Below, piece by piece: positions 23,725 through 35,800 of a DNA stretch of 64,000 bases (within the stretch, counting starts at the first letter, position 1; each line of letters begins with the position of its first letter). The notes beneath the pieces were generated by a model, which worked only from the letters and a program-made list of their open reading frames with translations, had not been told where the DNA came from and made no database searches. Source of the DNA: Linnemannia hyalina (lineage: Eukaryota > Mortierellomycota > Mortierellomycetes > Mortierellales > Mortierellaceae); NCBI GenBank assembly GCA_019671135.1, contig JAHRHY010000002.1:3549501-3613500 (forward strand). Reading direction: 5' to 3'. A program made the position numbers and the translations under genes.

Positions 23725-25863
23725 ATGGACGCGTCAAACAGGACCAACGAAGACAACAATACCCAAGACTCCATCAACAACGACGAGGCACAGGACAACT
23801 TTGACATCTCCTCATTCTCTGCACCTCTTGGCGCACCCCCACTGCCAACCTTCAAGCCTCGCAAGAACAACAGAGTCTCTATCTCATACCCTCCCCCATC
23901 ATCACCAACAGGAGCATCAGAATCCGTATCAACAGGAGGACTGCCCACAACAGCAACGTCGTTGCCCTTGGCAGGAGGTGGGCCTCCAGGGCTCTTTGGA
24001 TCTTCACGCCCTGTAGCCACTCCCTCGCCACCTCCTCCTGCCGGGGGAATGAAGTTGCCCCCACCTCCCATGAAGGGTGCTGGGACTGGACCTTCACCTA
24101 TTCCTTATACTAAAGGAGATTTCCGAACTGCTGCTATCGACAACCACTGGAACGACCCTCCTACCAAGGTATAACCTCCCTTTTAATTATTACGAACTCA
24201 TTGAAGGTGCAACAGAAGAGGATTTAAGAAAAGGAGTTGGGTCCTTCTTGCCATGTGCTTTTATTTTTTTTGCTGGGGCAAAAATGATGAATTCCGTTTG
24301 TACTCAGGAATGAGAAAACTCTATAAAAAAAATTGCTCCTTGTTTTTCTTTGTGCACTCACACTTTTTTGACATTTTTCATGGTGTTCTATCTTAGATCT
24401 TTGAGAAAACGGCCAAAAAGGACGATGGGGCTGCGTACGACTTTGGACCTATGAACGAAACCTTGACTAGGATTATCAAAGAGTGTTCTGCTAACGTACC
24501 TGTAAGTATTTCGCCCACCCAGGAGCAGAACACAAGAGACTGCAAGCATGCAACAAGGAGAAGAGGGGAAGATCACGTTACTAGAGAACCGGAGTTTGGG
24601 TAGAACAGGATTCAGGGGTTGTTGGTGGACAGCGTCAACAGCGGCGACACAAGGATGGTATTGTCCAGGATTAGATGATGCATGAGTGACCAAGAGCAAA
24701 ACAGGGTGATCGAGAGCGGGAATGAAGAGAAACGACAGTAGTGAGAGAGAGGGCGTGCGCGGGCAACAGTGAGAGGAAGAAGATGAGATGAAAACAGGGC
24801 ACTAACAACAACAACAAAAATGGAGAGCACAAGCGTATGTGGATTAATGCAAGTCGAAAAACAAAAGCAAAGGTGTGAGAGAGGGGGCTGATGAAGAGAG
24901 TTTTCCGAGAGGAGGCGCAGACAAGATCTATAGTGTGATGTTGGTAGGGATGAGGAGAAAAGGGTGGCTGTAATTGGCACGCGTTCGCGCGCTAAATAGT
25001 CCTATGAAAAAAACAGCACTCTTCCAAAACTACAACAAACGGCACGCGTCGGGATGCAGGGATGGTAACATCATTTTACCAGAAAAGGGAAAAGGCGACG
25101 AGGGCTAGGAGTTAAGTCGAGGCTGTCTTTTCTTCGGAATGGAAGACAACAGTCGACTTTTCTGAACAAGAAAAAAGAGCGGGACGTTTGTCTATCATCT
25201 TTCGCAAACAATGTCGTTTAATGTTGCACATCATGTCCCGCAGCTTCAAAAACAACAACAGTAACCGGCTGATCTTTCCCCGCGGAAGAAAAACAGCCCT
25301 TCGACTACTTTGCCTTGTCTGTTCAACGACAACATACGAAAACAGAGAAAATCAACCTTCTCGTAGTTCGGATGATATGGATCCAAGTCCTCATCTAACC
25401 CTATCTCAATCTCTATCTCTCTTTTCAATCAACGAATGTAGGCACCTCAAAAGCGGATGTTTGAAGACACGGCCAAGAGACTCCAGTCCTTGCAGGAGCA
25501 GATGCAGAACGGGACTGTCAAGGAGCGTGTCGTCGTCCCTCTGGGCGAAATGATTGAAGGTACTGTACTCTTTACGCCACGCCGCTCCCAGTTTTTATTC
25601 TCTCTGTCCATTAAAAAACATAAAAAGCGGACTTTGTTGGTTCATCCTGATCGTTGAAGTTGTTGACGGCCTATTCGGACTTTATATTCACCTCGACCAT
25701 TTCTTGTTTTCTCAAACGCCGAATAGCATTGTCGTCAAGGTCGTTTGCACAGTGCCATGCTATCCATGCTAAGCTGATGCAGACCGAGTTTGATAGTGAG
25801 GGCAAATGGCTTCTCGGGTTCAAGCGATTGATTGACCTCTACATCACTGTGCCGCCCTCATAG
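23725..25863 (+). CDS. SRA1-domain protein with proline-rich N-terminus
   Basis: Four exons, 23725-24168, 24397-24501, 25442-25559 and 25727-25863, join in frame to give 267 residues. The N-terminal 140 residues are low-complexity with proline-rich segments (for example PPPPAGGMKLPPPPMKG). The C-terminal half resembles the helical SRA1/Sec31-C-terminal domain: NHWNDPPTK, then EDTAKRLQSLQEQMQNGTV, CHAIHAKLMQTEFDSEGKW and LLGFKRLIDLY. In Sec31 this domain is at the end of the COPII cage protein; in animals the stand-alone form is SRA1, an RNA-linked coregulator. The role in fungi is unclear. The start follows a CTTCTTCTTC leader and AACCATGG. Intron 2 is 940 nt, much longer than its neighbours. 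Confidence 0.8.
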
Positions 25864-27553
25864 GTCTTTTAGCTGATAGTAGACAATATAACGAAGGGGG
25901 AAGGTGGTGCACAAAGATAACACAAACGTCAGTTCCCTGAATTTTTTTCTCTTGGAGAGACAACCTTTTTTCGGGACTGAAACCATGACTGAAATAACTT
26001 CATATATTTTGTCTTTCTGTGTCATTTGCCTGCTTTTTTTTTGTTCGCCACCCGTCTATCGGGAGAGTGGGAACGACAAGGGAAGATGGGAGCAAGGAAA
26101 ATGAAAGAAACAGAGGTTGGATTGAAACTGAAAGGAAAGGGTAAAAGGAAGTGGAGATCTATAACGAAATGGACCATTGGCATCAGGCAGCATTGACAAC
26201 AATAACATGCGTTTGCACGACAACATAATAAGGCGAACAATGCCCAGAAGCATGGGTGAATACAAGAACAGAATTCTCATTGACGAAATCTTAACCACGA
26301 TGGCAACGAACCCGTCCATGTCAACAACGACGACAACCATCAACAAGTGTTAACAAACAGCTGTAAATCGAAGATGAAAACAACAAGAAAACAATGTACG
26401 ACCATTGCACAAAGTAGACTATGAGAAGTGTGAGCTTTACTCTGTTTGGACTGGGAACCAATGCTTTCACCCACCTTGCCGTTTGTATCAACTCTTTCTC
26501 TTTTCTCTCTGCTCAAGAAACTTTTCTCCTGCAGGCTTTATCCACTCATCTATCCTTTTAGTCAGGGAAAGGATACATAATCCTCAACAACGAGGTCCTC
26601 TCGTTCTTTCGTCCTCTTTAATAACCAACGCGATCATTCAACGCGTGTTTTCCCTCCGGTTCTTTCGTCTCTCGTACGCCTGTTATCATGACGACTTTCG
26701 ACATAATCACAACAAGGACATCTCTGTCTTTGCTATCTCAAGGATCTCTTCGCCACTGGCACTTTGGCCACCTAGCCAAAAGTGAAAACTTCCCCTTTCC
26801 CCTGAGAATTTTTTCCACGCGCCCACTGTCGGGCCATTCAGTCGCCCTTGCCTCCTGTCTCAGCTCGTGATATGCAAAATCCGACAACACAGCTGGAGTC
26901 GATGCCAATAGTGCTTCCGATGTCCGGTCACCGTCTGGATTCGCCTGAAATCTGTGAGGATGCATATGCATGAAAACAGCAGAAGGCAAGGACGGGCTCG
27001 ATAGTCTGTGATGGTTCAGGGCTCAATATCTTCCTTTTTTTTTTATCATTCTTTCCATGCAGTTCAGACAAAACAATGCAAAAAGGGAAGAAAGTAGAAG
27101 CGGTACGAGTACAGCACAAAAACGGGACGGAGAACAGATTTGATGAGCCCTTATCTACCATTTATGGGTGTTTTATGCTTTTTTTTAATGGATTGTCGCC
27201 ACCCACCCCCATGGGTTCCTTTGTTCTCTTCTCTGCTCTTCTCGTCTCTTTTCTTCTTTTCTCTTCTCTTCTCCTCTTTTCTTTTCTTTTCTTCTCTCCT
27301 CCTTTCTCTTTCTTCACTCCTCCCCCGCCTCGCTTCCCAACACAGTCCCCCTCATTCACACTCCTCAACCAAATATCACCGACAACAATCTACTCTACCT
27401 GGGTTCAGCAATCAGAGACCAACAACCTTTTTTTTCAGGAACGAGGTTTCATAACCCTACTACACAAACCCAACCCACACACACCTCAACAGTCCCACCA
27501 GCACGCCCAATCGCCTCTCCAACCGAACAATAGGTTATAAGAGCCTTCATACA
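25864..27553. other. Intergenic, no gene seen
   Basis: The region holds the SRA1 gene 3' flank, then mixed sequence, then a TCTTTTCTTCT-type pyrimidine tract (27220-27310) and a CAACAA/CACACCTCAACA leader that form the promoter side of the downstream kinase. Frames here have no domain features. Confidence 0.5.
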
Positions 27554-29854
27554 ATGAACTTTTTCAAGGACAGTTTCTCCCGTTTCTACGGCGGTGTCAC
27601 CCAAGACAATGGCAACCAACAGCATCAGCAGACAGCAGACATGGACACTATGCCTGATCTCCTCCATTCCGACGACATCTCCCCCTCCGACCAAGGAATG
27701 TCCCTTGACAACTCTGAAGAAGAAAAAACAACGCCATTAGAAGATCACAATGCCCGCATCCCATCCTACGGGAACCAACTCAAACAGGATCAACTCCAAC
27801 GTCAACGGGCCTACCAAGCCCGACTTGAACAGGAACAACTCGAGCACCTCCAACATCTTGAAGGGCTTCAACACCAACAACGTGCCGTCGCCGTAGCCCA
27901 TAACCATCACCAACACCAGCAACACCAGCAGCAGCTTTCACCGGCGGAGTATATCCACAGCCCACAGTCACCCCTCTCGCTTGGATTGGGGACGGAACAG
28001 AAGCAGCAGGAGCAGTTGCATTGGTACCATCAGCTCTATCAGCAGCAGCTTATGCAGGAGCAACTTCGGCAGCAACAGCAGCAACAGTATTTGCAAGCAG
28101 GAGGAGGAAGAGGAGAGAGGCAGTATGATGGGTCGGGGACGGATATGCCCAGCTTGTCGTTCTCGGACAATAGCTCGACGGCTTCGTCCAATATCCAAAG
28201 CGGTCCTCATGGCCAGAGATCTTTATCGCATCTACCCGCTGGACCAGGAGCTCTCATAGGAGGAGGAGGAGCGGGAGGAATCTTTGATATGGCAGCTGCT
28301 GCAGGGCTTGGTGGCGGTGTCGATGGACCCGCTGGAGGGGTGGCTGTACCTGGATTCGGCGAAGCGGGATTTCCAGGAGGAGCAGTGCCACAATTCCTAG
28401 ACCACGAACTATTCTTGACCTCTGTCCTGAACGCTATCGCGCCCTGGATGGATGGAGATGATGAGGGAGGAAACCGACAGGACCAGTTTGATTACCAGTC
28501 AGAGTTCACACAACGACAGATGTTGGCTGTAGGAGGAAATGGAGAGATCAGGAAGGCGTATTGGGGGTCGAGGAACGTGTTTGTAGTGCTGAAGTCGCTT
28601 TTAGATACCAAGCGCACTCGTACTCCTGCCGAGAACGCTTCCATGTTCGACAAAGAAGTAAGAGGTTTTGATCTGATTGCTTTTTTTCCCCTTCTTTGTG
28701 CACTTTCAAGAAGATGAAAAACTAACAGCTCACAAACAAAATACCACTTACAATAGGTGGAGGTGATGAGGCTGTGCGGGAACCACGACAACATTGTCCA
28801 GTTCTACGGAATCGCCAACAAACACCATCCTGACTACCGGATCGAACGGTTCATGATTATGCAGTTTTATAACCACGGCGACCTCCACAAACTCATCCAC
28901 CTCTCCCGCGAGGTCCCAGAGTCCCCCTCGCCCCATGAACGGATGGTGCTCGCACTTGATATTGCCGTCGGACTCGATCATCTTGCCTTGTGCGGGTTCC
29001 ATCATGGGGACCTTCATCCCAAGAACGTCCTTATCGACACTCGACCTTTTAATACAGGAGGACAAGCACAACCAAGATACCAGGCACGCCTAACCGATTT
29101 CGGACTACGTAGGATCCGTGGCAGCTTGGCAGCCCAATCAAGTCAACCCCTAGGAGGCGTCTTAAAATTCATGGCCCCCGAACGACTGGCAAACAAAGGT
29201 GTCAATCGACCCCGGTACGATATCCGGTGTGACATTTTCGCTCTGGGCGTCATCTATTGGTTCATCCTTGCCGGCAAGTACCCCTTCAAAGATCTCTCAA
29301 CTTATACCCCGAGAGCGAAGGAGGGGAGGGTCGAGGGGACGCCGGATTGGTATTTTGCGGTTTATGATAAGGCGTGGAAGGAGGATCCGAATGAGCGGCA
29401 GCAATCGTTTGATGAGATTATTCAGGTCTTCCGTCATTATTTGCATATTCCTGCTGTTTCTCCTCCTGCAGAATCTGGAGGATTGGCGCCGCCAACGTCT
29501 TCGTTGTCGTCAGTGTCGGATGTTCCAGGTGGAGCGGCGGTCCCATATGGCTACCCGTCACCTCCATACGCTCTGGGATCACCGCTGATGGGGTCATTGG
29601 ACGGTCGATACGGAAACAACAACAGCCCTTCCCGAGGAGGATCCAGTCTGAACCCGTTCACACAAGGTGGAGGAGGAGGAGGAGGAGGAGGAGTCGCTGG
29701 CAATCTGCCATCACCTGCACTGTCAGTGGCGAGCGCAGCAGCCAGCGGGGCGTCTTCGAGTCCTTCCAACAAGCCTGCACGTCATCGAAATCATCCTGTC
29801 AACAAAAAAATACCGATTCCCGACGGCAGGCAAGGTCGTCCTCGCGTCACGTAG
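27554..29854 (+). CDS. Gln-rich protein kinase with HGDLH catalytic loop
   Basis: Two exons, 27554-28657 and 28757-29854, give 733 residues. Residues 1-290 are Gln/His-rich (many QQ and HQ runs) and then Gly/Ala-rich. The kinase domain begins near 325 with LAVGGNGEIRKAY (weak glycine loop) and the Lys in VFVVLKSL. It contains the catalytic loop HGDLHPKNVL, TDFG and KFMAPE, followed by DIRCDIFALGVIYW. The catalytic Asp and Asn are kept, but Arg of HRD is Gly and Lys of DLK is His. That form occurs in expanded kinase families of Mucoromycota and amoebae, so activity is likely but not certain. The C-terminal 170 residues are Ser/Pro/Gly-rich and end in a basic patch. No transmembrane segment was seen, so it is presumably cytoplasmic. 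Confidence 0.85.
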
Positions 29855-29980
29855 GCTACTGCCTTGATTCTCATCTTTCACTCATAAAAAAGTATTTTCC
29901 GTACTACTTTCTGTTTCTGTGAATGTCGTTTTTTATTCTTCCTTCAAACAATGCGTTGGTCCCGCTGGAGAGGTGCTTCT

Positions 29981-30423
29981 TCATGCGACGGGAGCATTTG
30001 TTGGGGGTGCTGCAATGCTGATATGTTCCTGTTCCCGAGTGGTGGTTGTAGGGGTCGTGATCGGTATCCGCTGGCGCTCTGGAATGGGTTCCTCTGTTGC
30101 GGCGAGGAGGGTTGATATTTGGAATTGAAGTGTGTACGCCTCGTTCAGCAATCCCATCATCACCTGGTCCTGAGTCTATTTGCCATAGTAAACAATGTTA
30201 TTATTAGTTAACGTGTCTTCCTGGTTGTTATCGTCACCCAAGGACAATAAAGGCGTGTGAAGGTGCTTACAGCAGGAGTAAGAGGCGTGGTGGAGGTGTG
30301 GGCGGCCCTGGCTTTAGCAATCTTTTTCTGGAGGGTATGGAGTTTATACCGGAGGGAGTCGAGGGTCTTGCAGGACTCCGTTGCGCGACGGAGGACGAGG
30401 CAGTTGTCTGGGAATTGTGTCAT
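29981..30423 (-). CDS. Small helical protein, unknown
   Basis: Two exons, 30423-30271 and 30175-29981, join in phase to give 115 residues. The first half (CKTLDSLRYKLHTLQKKIAK) and the start of the second (MMGLLNEAYTLQFQISTLL) look like amphipathic helices able to form a coiled coil. The tail is Thr/Pro-rich. An ATG at about 30480 would extend it by up to 26 low-complexity residues, but the ATG at 30423 has the better context (GAGAAATGA). The size and helix pattern suggest a subunit of a small complex (for example kinetochore or tethering), but no family was recognised. It shares a roughly 400-bp divergent promoter with AIM41. Confidence 0.6.
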
Positions 30424-30642
30424 TTCTCCTCGCTTGTGTGAGAGTGTGTGTGAGTGAGTGCGTATGTAGGTAGGTTGTTGGTGGTGATTTGATGTCTGCA
30501 AGTGATGTGAGGGTTGTTGATGTGTGTAAGTGTTAATGGTTGAGTGAAGTCCGTATTCTAGGTGATCCCGACGATACTTGCGGCGATGGGTTTTCCTCTG
30601 TCCTGTAGGTGTTTGTGGTTGATGAAAAGAAAGAAAAACGAA

Positions 30643-30648
30643 ACGCGT
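30643..30648. promoter_or_regulatory. ACGCGT box inside a 7-bp-stem inverted repeat
   Basis: The hexamer ACGCGT matches the MluI cell-cycle box bound by MBF-type factors in fungi. It sits in a hairpin-capable repeat (CGAAACG at 30639-30645 and CGTTTCG at 30650-30656) within the shared promoter. The match is short and could be chance. Confidence 0.3.
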
Positions 30649-30823
30649 TCGTTTCGCTGTCCTTACGTTTCCTTCGTGCCTTGTTGGTGGCCACTAAAAG
30701 CCAATGCCAAAGGTCAAGCAGTCACGTCAGGTTGGTTCGTTGTTTACTCCCTTCCCTTTGTATCCGGGGTTCGTTTCTTTCACCATTCACCCATCCCTGC
30801 ACTCCACACTCTTCACAGACATC

Positions 30824-31642
30824 ATGTTTGCCCGCTCTGCATTGACTCGTCCCTTCGCTGCTGCCTCCAGGGCATGCCTCTTTTATACCACTGAAGGTAC
30901 TCCTTCCTTCTCTTCACTTTGCACTCCCTTATGAACATACTCTCGGTTCCACTCGGTCTTCGCGACGAACAAACACCTTGCCTCAACATACTCACCTTTA
31001 CCTTTCCTTGGCGTACTTATTAGCTGCCCCTGCTACACCTCAATTGCTCCTCCGCATCAAGGCCGACGTCAAGGATGCCATGCGCTCCAGGGATAAGGAA
31101 AGACTCGCCGTCGTCAAGGTACTTGTCTTAGGCTGATTTTTTTTGGCAACAGCTAACCAGATCGGATCGGACAGGTACCATCGCGCTCCACCTGTTCTCC
31201 ACCAGTCCATCCCACTCACCTCCAAACAAACCCACTTGCATGTTTGAACCAACCCGAACTCTCATAGGGAATCTTGAGCGACCTGACATACCTCGAAAAA
31301 TCCCCCCAAGCACCCGAAAAAGTCACCGATTCGGTCATCCAAGTCCTTATCCAGAAATCCATCAAACGCCGTCAAGAGTCCATCTCCAACTTTGCCGCCG
31401 CCGGTCGCGTAGAACAAGCCGCCCAGGAGAACAAGGAGATTGAGATGTTGAAGGTTTATTTGCCCCAGGCCATGACTGAACAAGAGATTGAGGAGGAGGT
31501 TCGGAGGGTTGTGAAGGAACAGGGGGCTACGGGGGCTAAGGATATGGGCAAGGTTATGAAGGAGTTGGGAGGGTTGGATCCTGCGCGTGCGCCCAAGAAG
31601 ACTGTGAGCGATACTGTTAAGCGTGTGCTTGCCTCGCTTTAA
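30824..31642 (+). CDS. AIM41: Aim41-like mitochondrial GatB/YqeY-domain protein
   Basis: Three exons, 30824-30896, 31024-31118 and 31268-31642, give 180 residues. The N-terminus (MFARSALTRPFAAASRACLF) is basic, Ala-rich and free of acids, as in a mitochondrial presequence. The mature part is a complete YqeY-type helical domain: LLLRIKADVKDAMRSRDKER, SDLTYLEKSPQ, IQVLIQKSIKRRQESI, EMLKVYLPQAMTEQEIEEEV and the Gly-rich KDMGKVMKELGGLDP end. The same fold forms the tail of the GatB amidotransferase subunit that makes Gln-tRNA. The role of the free-standing form (Aim41 in yeast) is not established. The start at 30824 follows CACAGACATCATG. Confidence 0.9.
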
Positions 31643-32840
31643 AAGGAGTGTCAGTTTCATATCGCATTATCATAAATAAAACGTGCATTTTTCATTCTTC
31701 TGTCAGTTGGGCAACTTGACAAAAGTTGTAGTGAATGGGGTGTATGTGAGGTTTCGCTCCAATTGAATTTCATGGGGGTGTGTGTACAGCATATGTGTGT
31801 GAACCCTGTGGATCTGAGTGGATCGGCGTTCGTTATTCGTTTCAACATAAGTCAACCGTCGAGTACTCTGTCACCGAATCTCACAAGTGGTCTGGACACA
31901 CTTGCCCTCCCAGCTGTCGCTCATTGTACCCAGATTCTGGAGGCGGAGAGGATTCCAAGTTCCGATCATCGTCGCTTCTCCTTTCTCCTTCTAGCTTCCA
32001 ACGGACAGGATGCAATTACATTTTCTGAGCGCCCTCTCACCCTTTTTGCCTCAAATCCATTTCTCTGGTGCAGATTCAGATCGATCTCTCCCTCTCTGAG
32101 GAATCGATTTTTTGCTTCTCCCTCCAAACCGTCAATGCCTATAGGCTGCCACGCTTCACGCTAAACAAACAGAACAGTCCGTTGGAAGAGAATAACGATG
32201 TTTGTAATGCATTCTATTCTTTGAAAGAAGTCATTTGACAAAAGCCAAACATGAAGAGGATAACAAAGAAAATGCCATTGCCATCTGGCCTGGTTTTGTT
32301 CTCCTTTCCAGCAATGCGCGTTGCGCTCCCTCTCGTTCGTCACGGTGTCATTTTTATTATCCGCCTTTTTTCGCTGGCTTGCGTGCTATGCCATCCTGGT
32401 CTTGGTCCTGACCTTCTGCTTCCCATGTAGATATGCAGCCTGGTATTCATGCATGTATGAATTGTTCCCCTTATATACAATCGTCCTTGAGTATCGCTCC
32501 TCTTCCTCTCCTTTCTTCCTCTTTTTTTTCTCGTACTTCATCAGAGTGCTTTATCTCTTTCCTATGCGATATACCCAAGCACTATCTCTCTACTCATCCC
32601 CAATACCCTAACTTTCCCTTCCCTCACACTTGGTGAACAAACCAGCACCCTCCACTACCTTCATACCCCTTCCTTTCTTCTCTCTTACCCCTCTATCTGT
32701 CTTATACCTTTCTCTCTGTTCTTCTTTCTTCAAACACTATAACCGAAAAAAAAACACAACACCACTTTTTAACACCACCTTCATATCAATAACCAAACCT
32801 TTTCAATCTTACTCACGCAACAGCAAACAACTTCACAACC
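31643..32840. other. Intergenic, no gene seen
   Basis: The region holds the AIM41 3' end (AATAAA near 31674) and then gene-free sequence. From about 32500 to 32830 it becomes a CT-rich promoter and a CA-rich leader (AACAGCAAACAACTTCAC) ahead of the next start. Confidence 0.5.
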
Positions 32841-35800
32841 ATGCGTTCATCGACCTCGCACGTGAATCCCACCACGGTAATTGCTGAACCACCCATCCCA
32901 GCACCTCGCCCTCGCCCCCGCCCTCAACTTCGCTCTCGCTCACAAACTCAACACACCCTCTTGATCGTCCCCAAGGTCCTCAACGACAGCACGACAATCC
33001 TCCAGAAGTCGCCTACCTCTGCCCAGGAGGACGAGGAGACATTTTTCAGCGCCGTCACTACTCCCGCCGCTGGTATGCGTGGTGGTGAGGACTTAGAGGC
33101 CTTGAAGGGATTGACGCTGATTACGAGAACGGAGATTGCAAAGACTGCTGCTCTTTCTGCGGATGAGGGTCGCGATTTTGAGGAGGAGGAGGAGGAGGAG
33201 GTGTGTGATGAAAAGACAAGGATTCTTGCTAAGCAGCAGGACAAGTCCTACAGCGAATGGGTAAGATGTTGTATTCTTTTTTTTTTTGTTTATTGCTGTT
33301 ACGTTCACGAAAATGAAAAAAATATCACGGTCTTCGCCCTCCCACCTCCTTGCTAACTTTGACCCTCTCCTTTTTTTGTAACTGCATTCATGTGCTAGGT
33401 GTCGAATAAGTTGTACAGGATGCAGCATGGGTTTCAAAAGATCCGATCTCTACAGAACCATGAGCAGGACGCCGACTGTGATGACGGTGCATCTATTGCA
33501 TCGACCGAGCTGCTTGACGGTTACACTGGATCCGACGATGATGTACTGAACGCCCTCCAGGAACTGCGACTCATCCATCGTCCTCAGACCGGCAACTTCT
33601 TGGTTAGTCCATTTCTTCTCTTATATGATCTAACATGCTTACTGCTTTGTTCTTGCAGGTGGAGAGCTATCATTAGATGTTGACCCACCTTTTTTTTTTT
33701 TCCTCCCTCTGTTTTGTTATCTTTTGGTATGTGAAAAATAGATCCTGGTGGACCAGCTGCGAGCGATGCGCAGGGCTGCAGAGACACTGCAATCAGACGA
33801 CGTGTCGATTCTCAATGCTGTACTCAGCAAGTGTGAACGCGTCTTTGAACGCCACCAACGCTTTGACCAGGTAACTTTACCCTTTCTGTTCCCCTATTTT
33901 GTTTTTTGTTTGTTTTAAAAGAATTTTATTTCCAAAAACAACACCGCACTAACGTTCTGGCACGACAAAAAACACACACACACACAAACGATAGATCCTT
34001 GAGACAGATCCCAGCAAGGAAGAAACCGTTAAGGCACTCTACGAACTGATCAACGCCTCCTCACAAGAGACCATCGAGCTCATCCAGGACTGGTCAGCCG
34101 TCTACCATGCCCTTCAGGAACTCGTCCTCTGTATTCGGACCATCACCGCCGCCCTCGTCAACAACTCTTCTTCAGCTACTGGCTGCAAGTCACCCAAATC
34201 TACGCGCCGCTCGCTTTTTGGAAAAAAGTCGACACTCTCACACGTCAATGGGTCCTCGGCCCATGTCAACAATATTTCGTCAGCGACATTGAACGGTCAA
34301 GGAGCAGGAGGGGTGATGCCACAGTTCTCACCAGAGGTATTGAGACACCACCAAGAGGTATGCGCAAACTGGGCAGCCCAAATGAGAACCTTTGAGCACC
34401 TCGCTCAGGCCTATCGAGCCTTTGCCGCCCAATGCACGACCTTCTCCCTCATCCACGAGACCGACACCATCGCCACATACTATGACCAATCCATTCGATC
34501 CAATTTCGAAAAGGCACAGACTGTCTTTTTGAACTCGAAGAAGTTGTCGTCTCTGCATGAGCAGATCGATTATTCGAATATGTTTAAGGTGTTGAATAAG
34601 GAGATGGCGTTGACGACGGTCGAGGATCGGGCAAGTTTCCCGCAGTTTGTGCCGCTTTTTGCGAGGGGATTGATTGGAGAGAGGAAGTTGATCCATGAGG
34701 GGAGGTTGGTGGAGTTTGTGAGTGCTGCTTCTAGGACGGTGGAGGCGGGTGGTGGGGGTAAGAAGAAGGGGGTGGTGGTACCTGCGCCGCCGAAGGAGTA
34801 TCGGTTGATTGTTACGACCGATATGATCTTCATGTGCGAGATCGTACCTCCTCCTCCCGCTGGCGCCGCCCCTCACGAGGCAACAAAGTCGTCATCCAAG
34901 AAACTGTCGAGATCAGAGTCCAGGAGCGCCCTCAAAGCCGCCGCCACCAACGGATCCACCCTCTCCCTCGCCGCTAGTTCCTCTGGATCAAACGTCCACA
35001 AGCCGCTGCGACTCTGCCACGAACCCGTCTTAGTCATTGACGCCCAGATCTCATCCACTCCCGATGTTGTCTACCCGCCCGTTATCCAGAAGGACATGGT
35101 CATGGTCTGTTTTTATAACGACACGACTTATATCCTGCAGGCGGAGAGTGGCGAAGTTAGGGACGCCTGGGTCGATGTTGCGCGTGCGCTAAACATTGAA
35201 CAGCCCAAGCCTTCGGCTTCTTGTCGCGAGCAGGATGAGTTGGCCGAACTCCAACAGACTTGTGGTGGTGGTGGTGGTGGTGGTGGTGGTGGTAGCACGG
35301 CGACACTGAATATCTTTGCGGGTAGTGGGATGTTCAAGTCTGGAGGAGGTGGTGGGTCTACTGCTGCTGGTGCAACAAGTGGAAGTAAGACGGGCAAAGT
35401 GTCGTTGTTGAAGCGGCTCAAGAGCCTCCGTCGATCGACCGCCAATCTCCACGCCGAGGACAACGGCTCCTTCCCGGAGATCCACCCAGACCAACTCACT
35501 GCCACGGACGAAGAGGAACGCGCCAGACGCATGCAGTTGGGCCAACCCTCCCTCTGGGAAGTTCGTCGTCTGCCCCTCGACCTTGGCGTCATTCCTCCTT
35601 TGGAACAGCCCATACCCTTCCGCAAGCGCCACCTGTACGATATCAGTGTCCAGATCGAGGATTTGACCACCGGTAAATCGGCCCCAGGAGAGTTTGGCAT
35701 GGGCATCGAAGACCGTGCAGCCTACTTCCGAGACGAATGCGCACTCTTTGCAGTCCTCCGTCCTGCCCGCCTGATCCCCTCCCATGCCATCGACCGCAAG

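Noticed and set aside
24612..24980. Minus-strand frame in the long SRA1-gene intron
   Set aside because: Hydrophobic Ser/Leu sequence from a purine-rich tract, without domain or splice partners.
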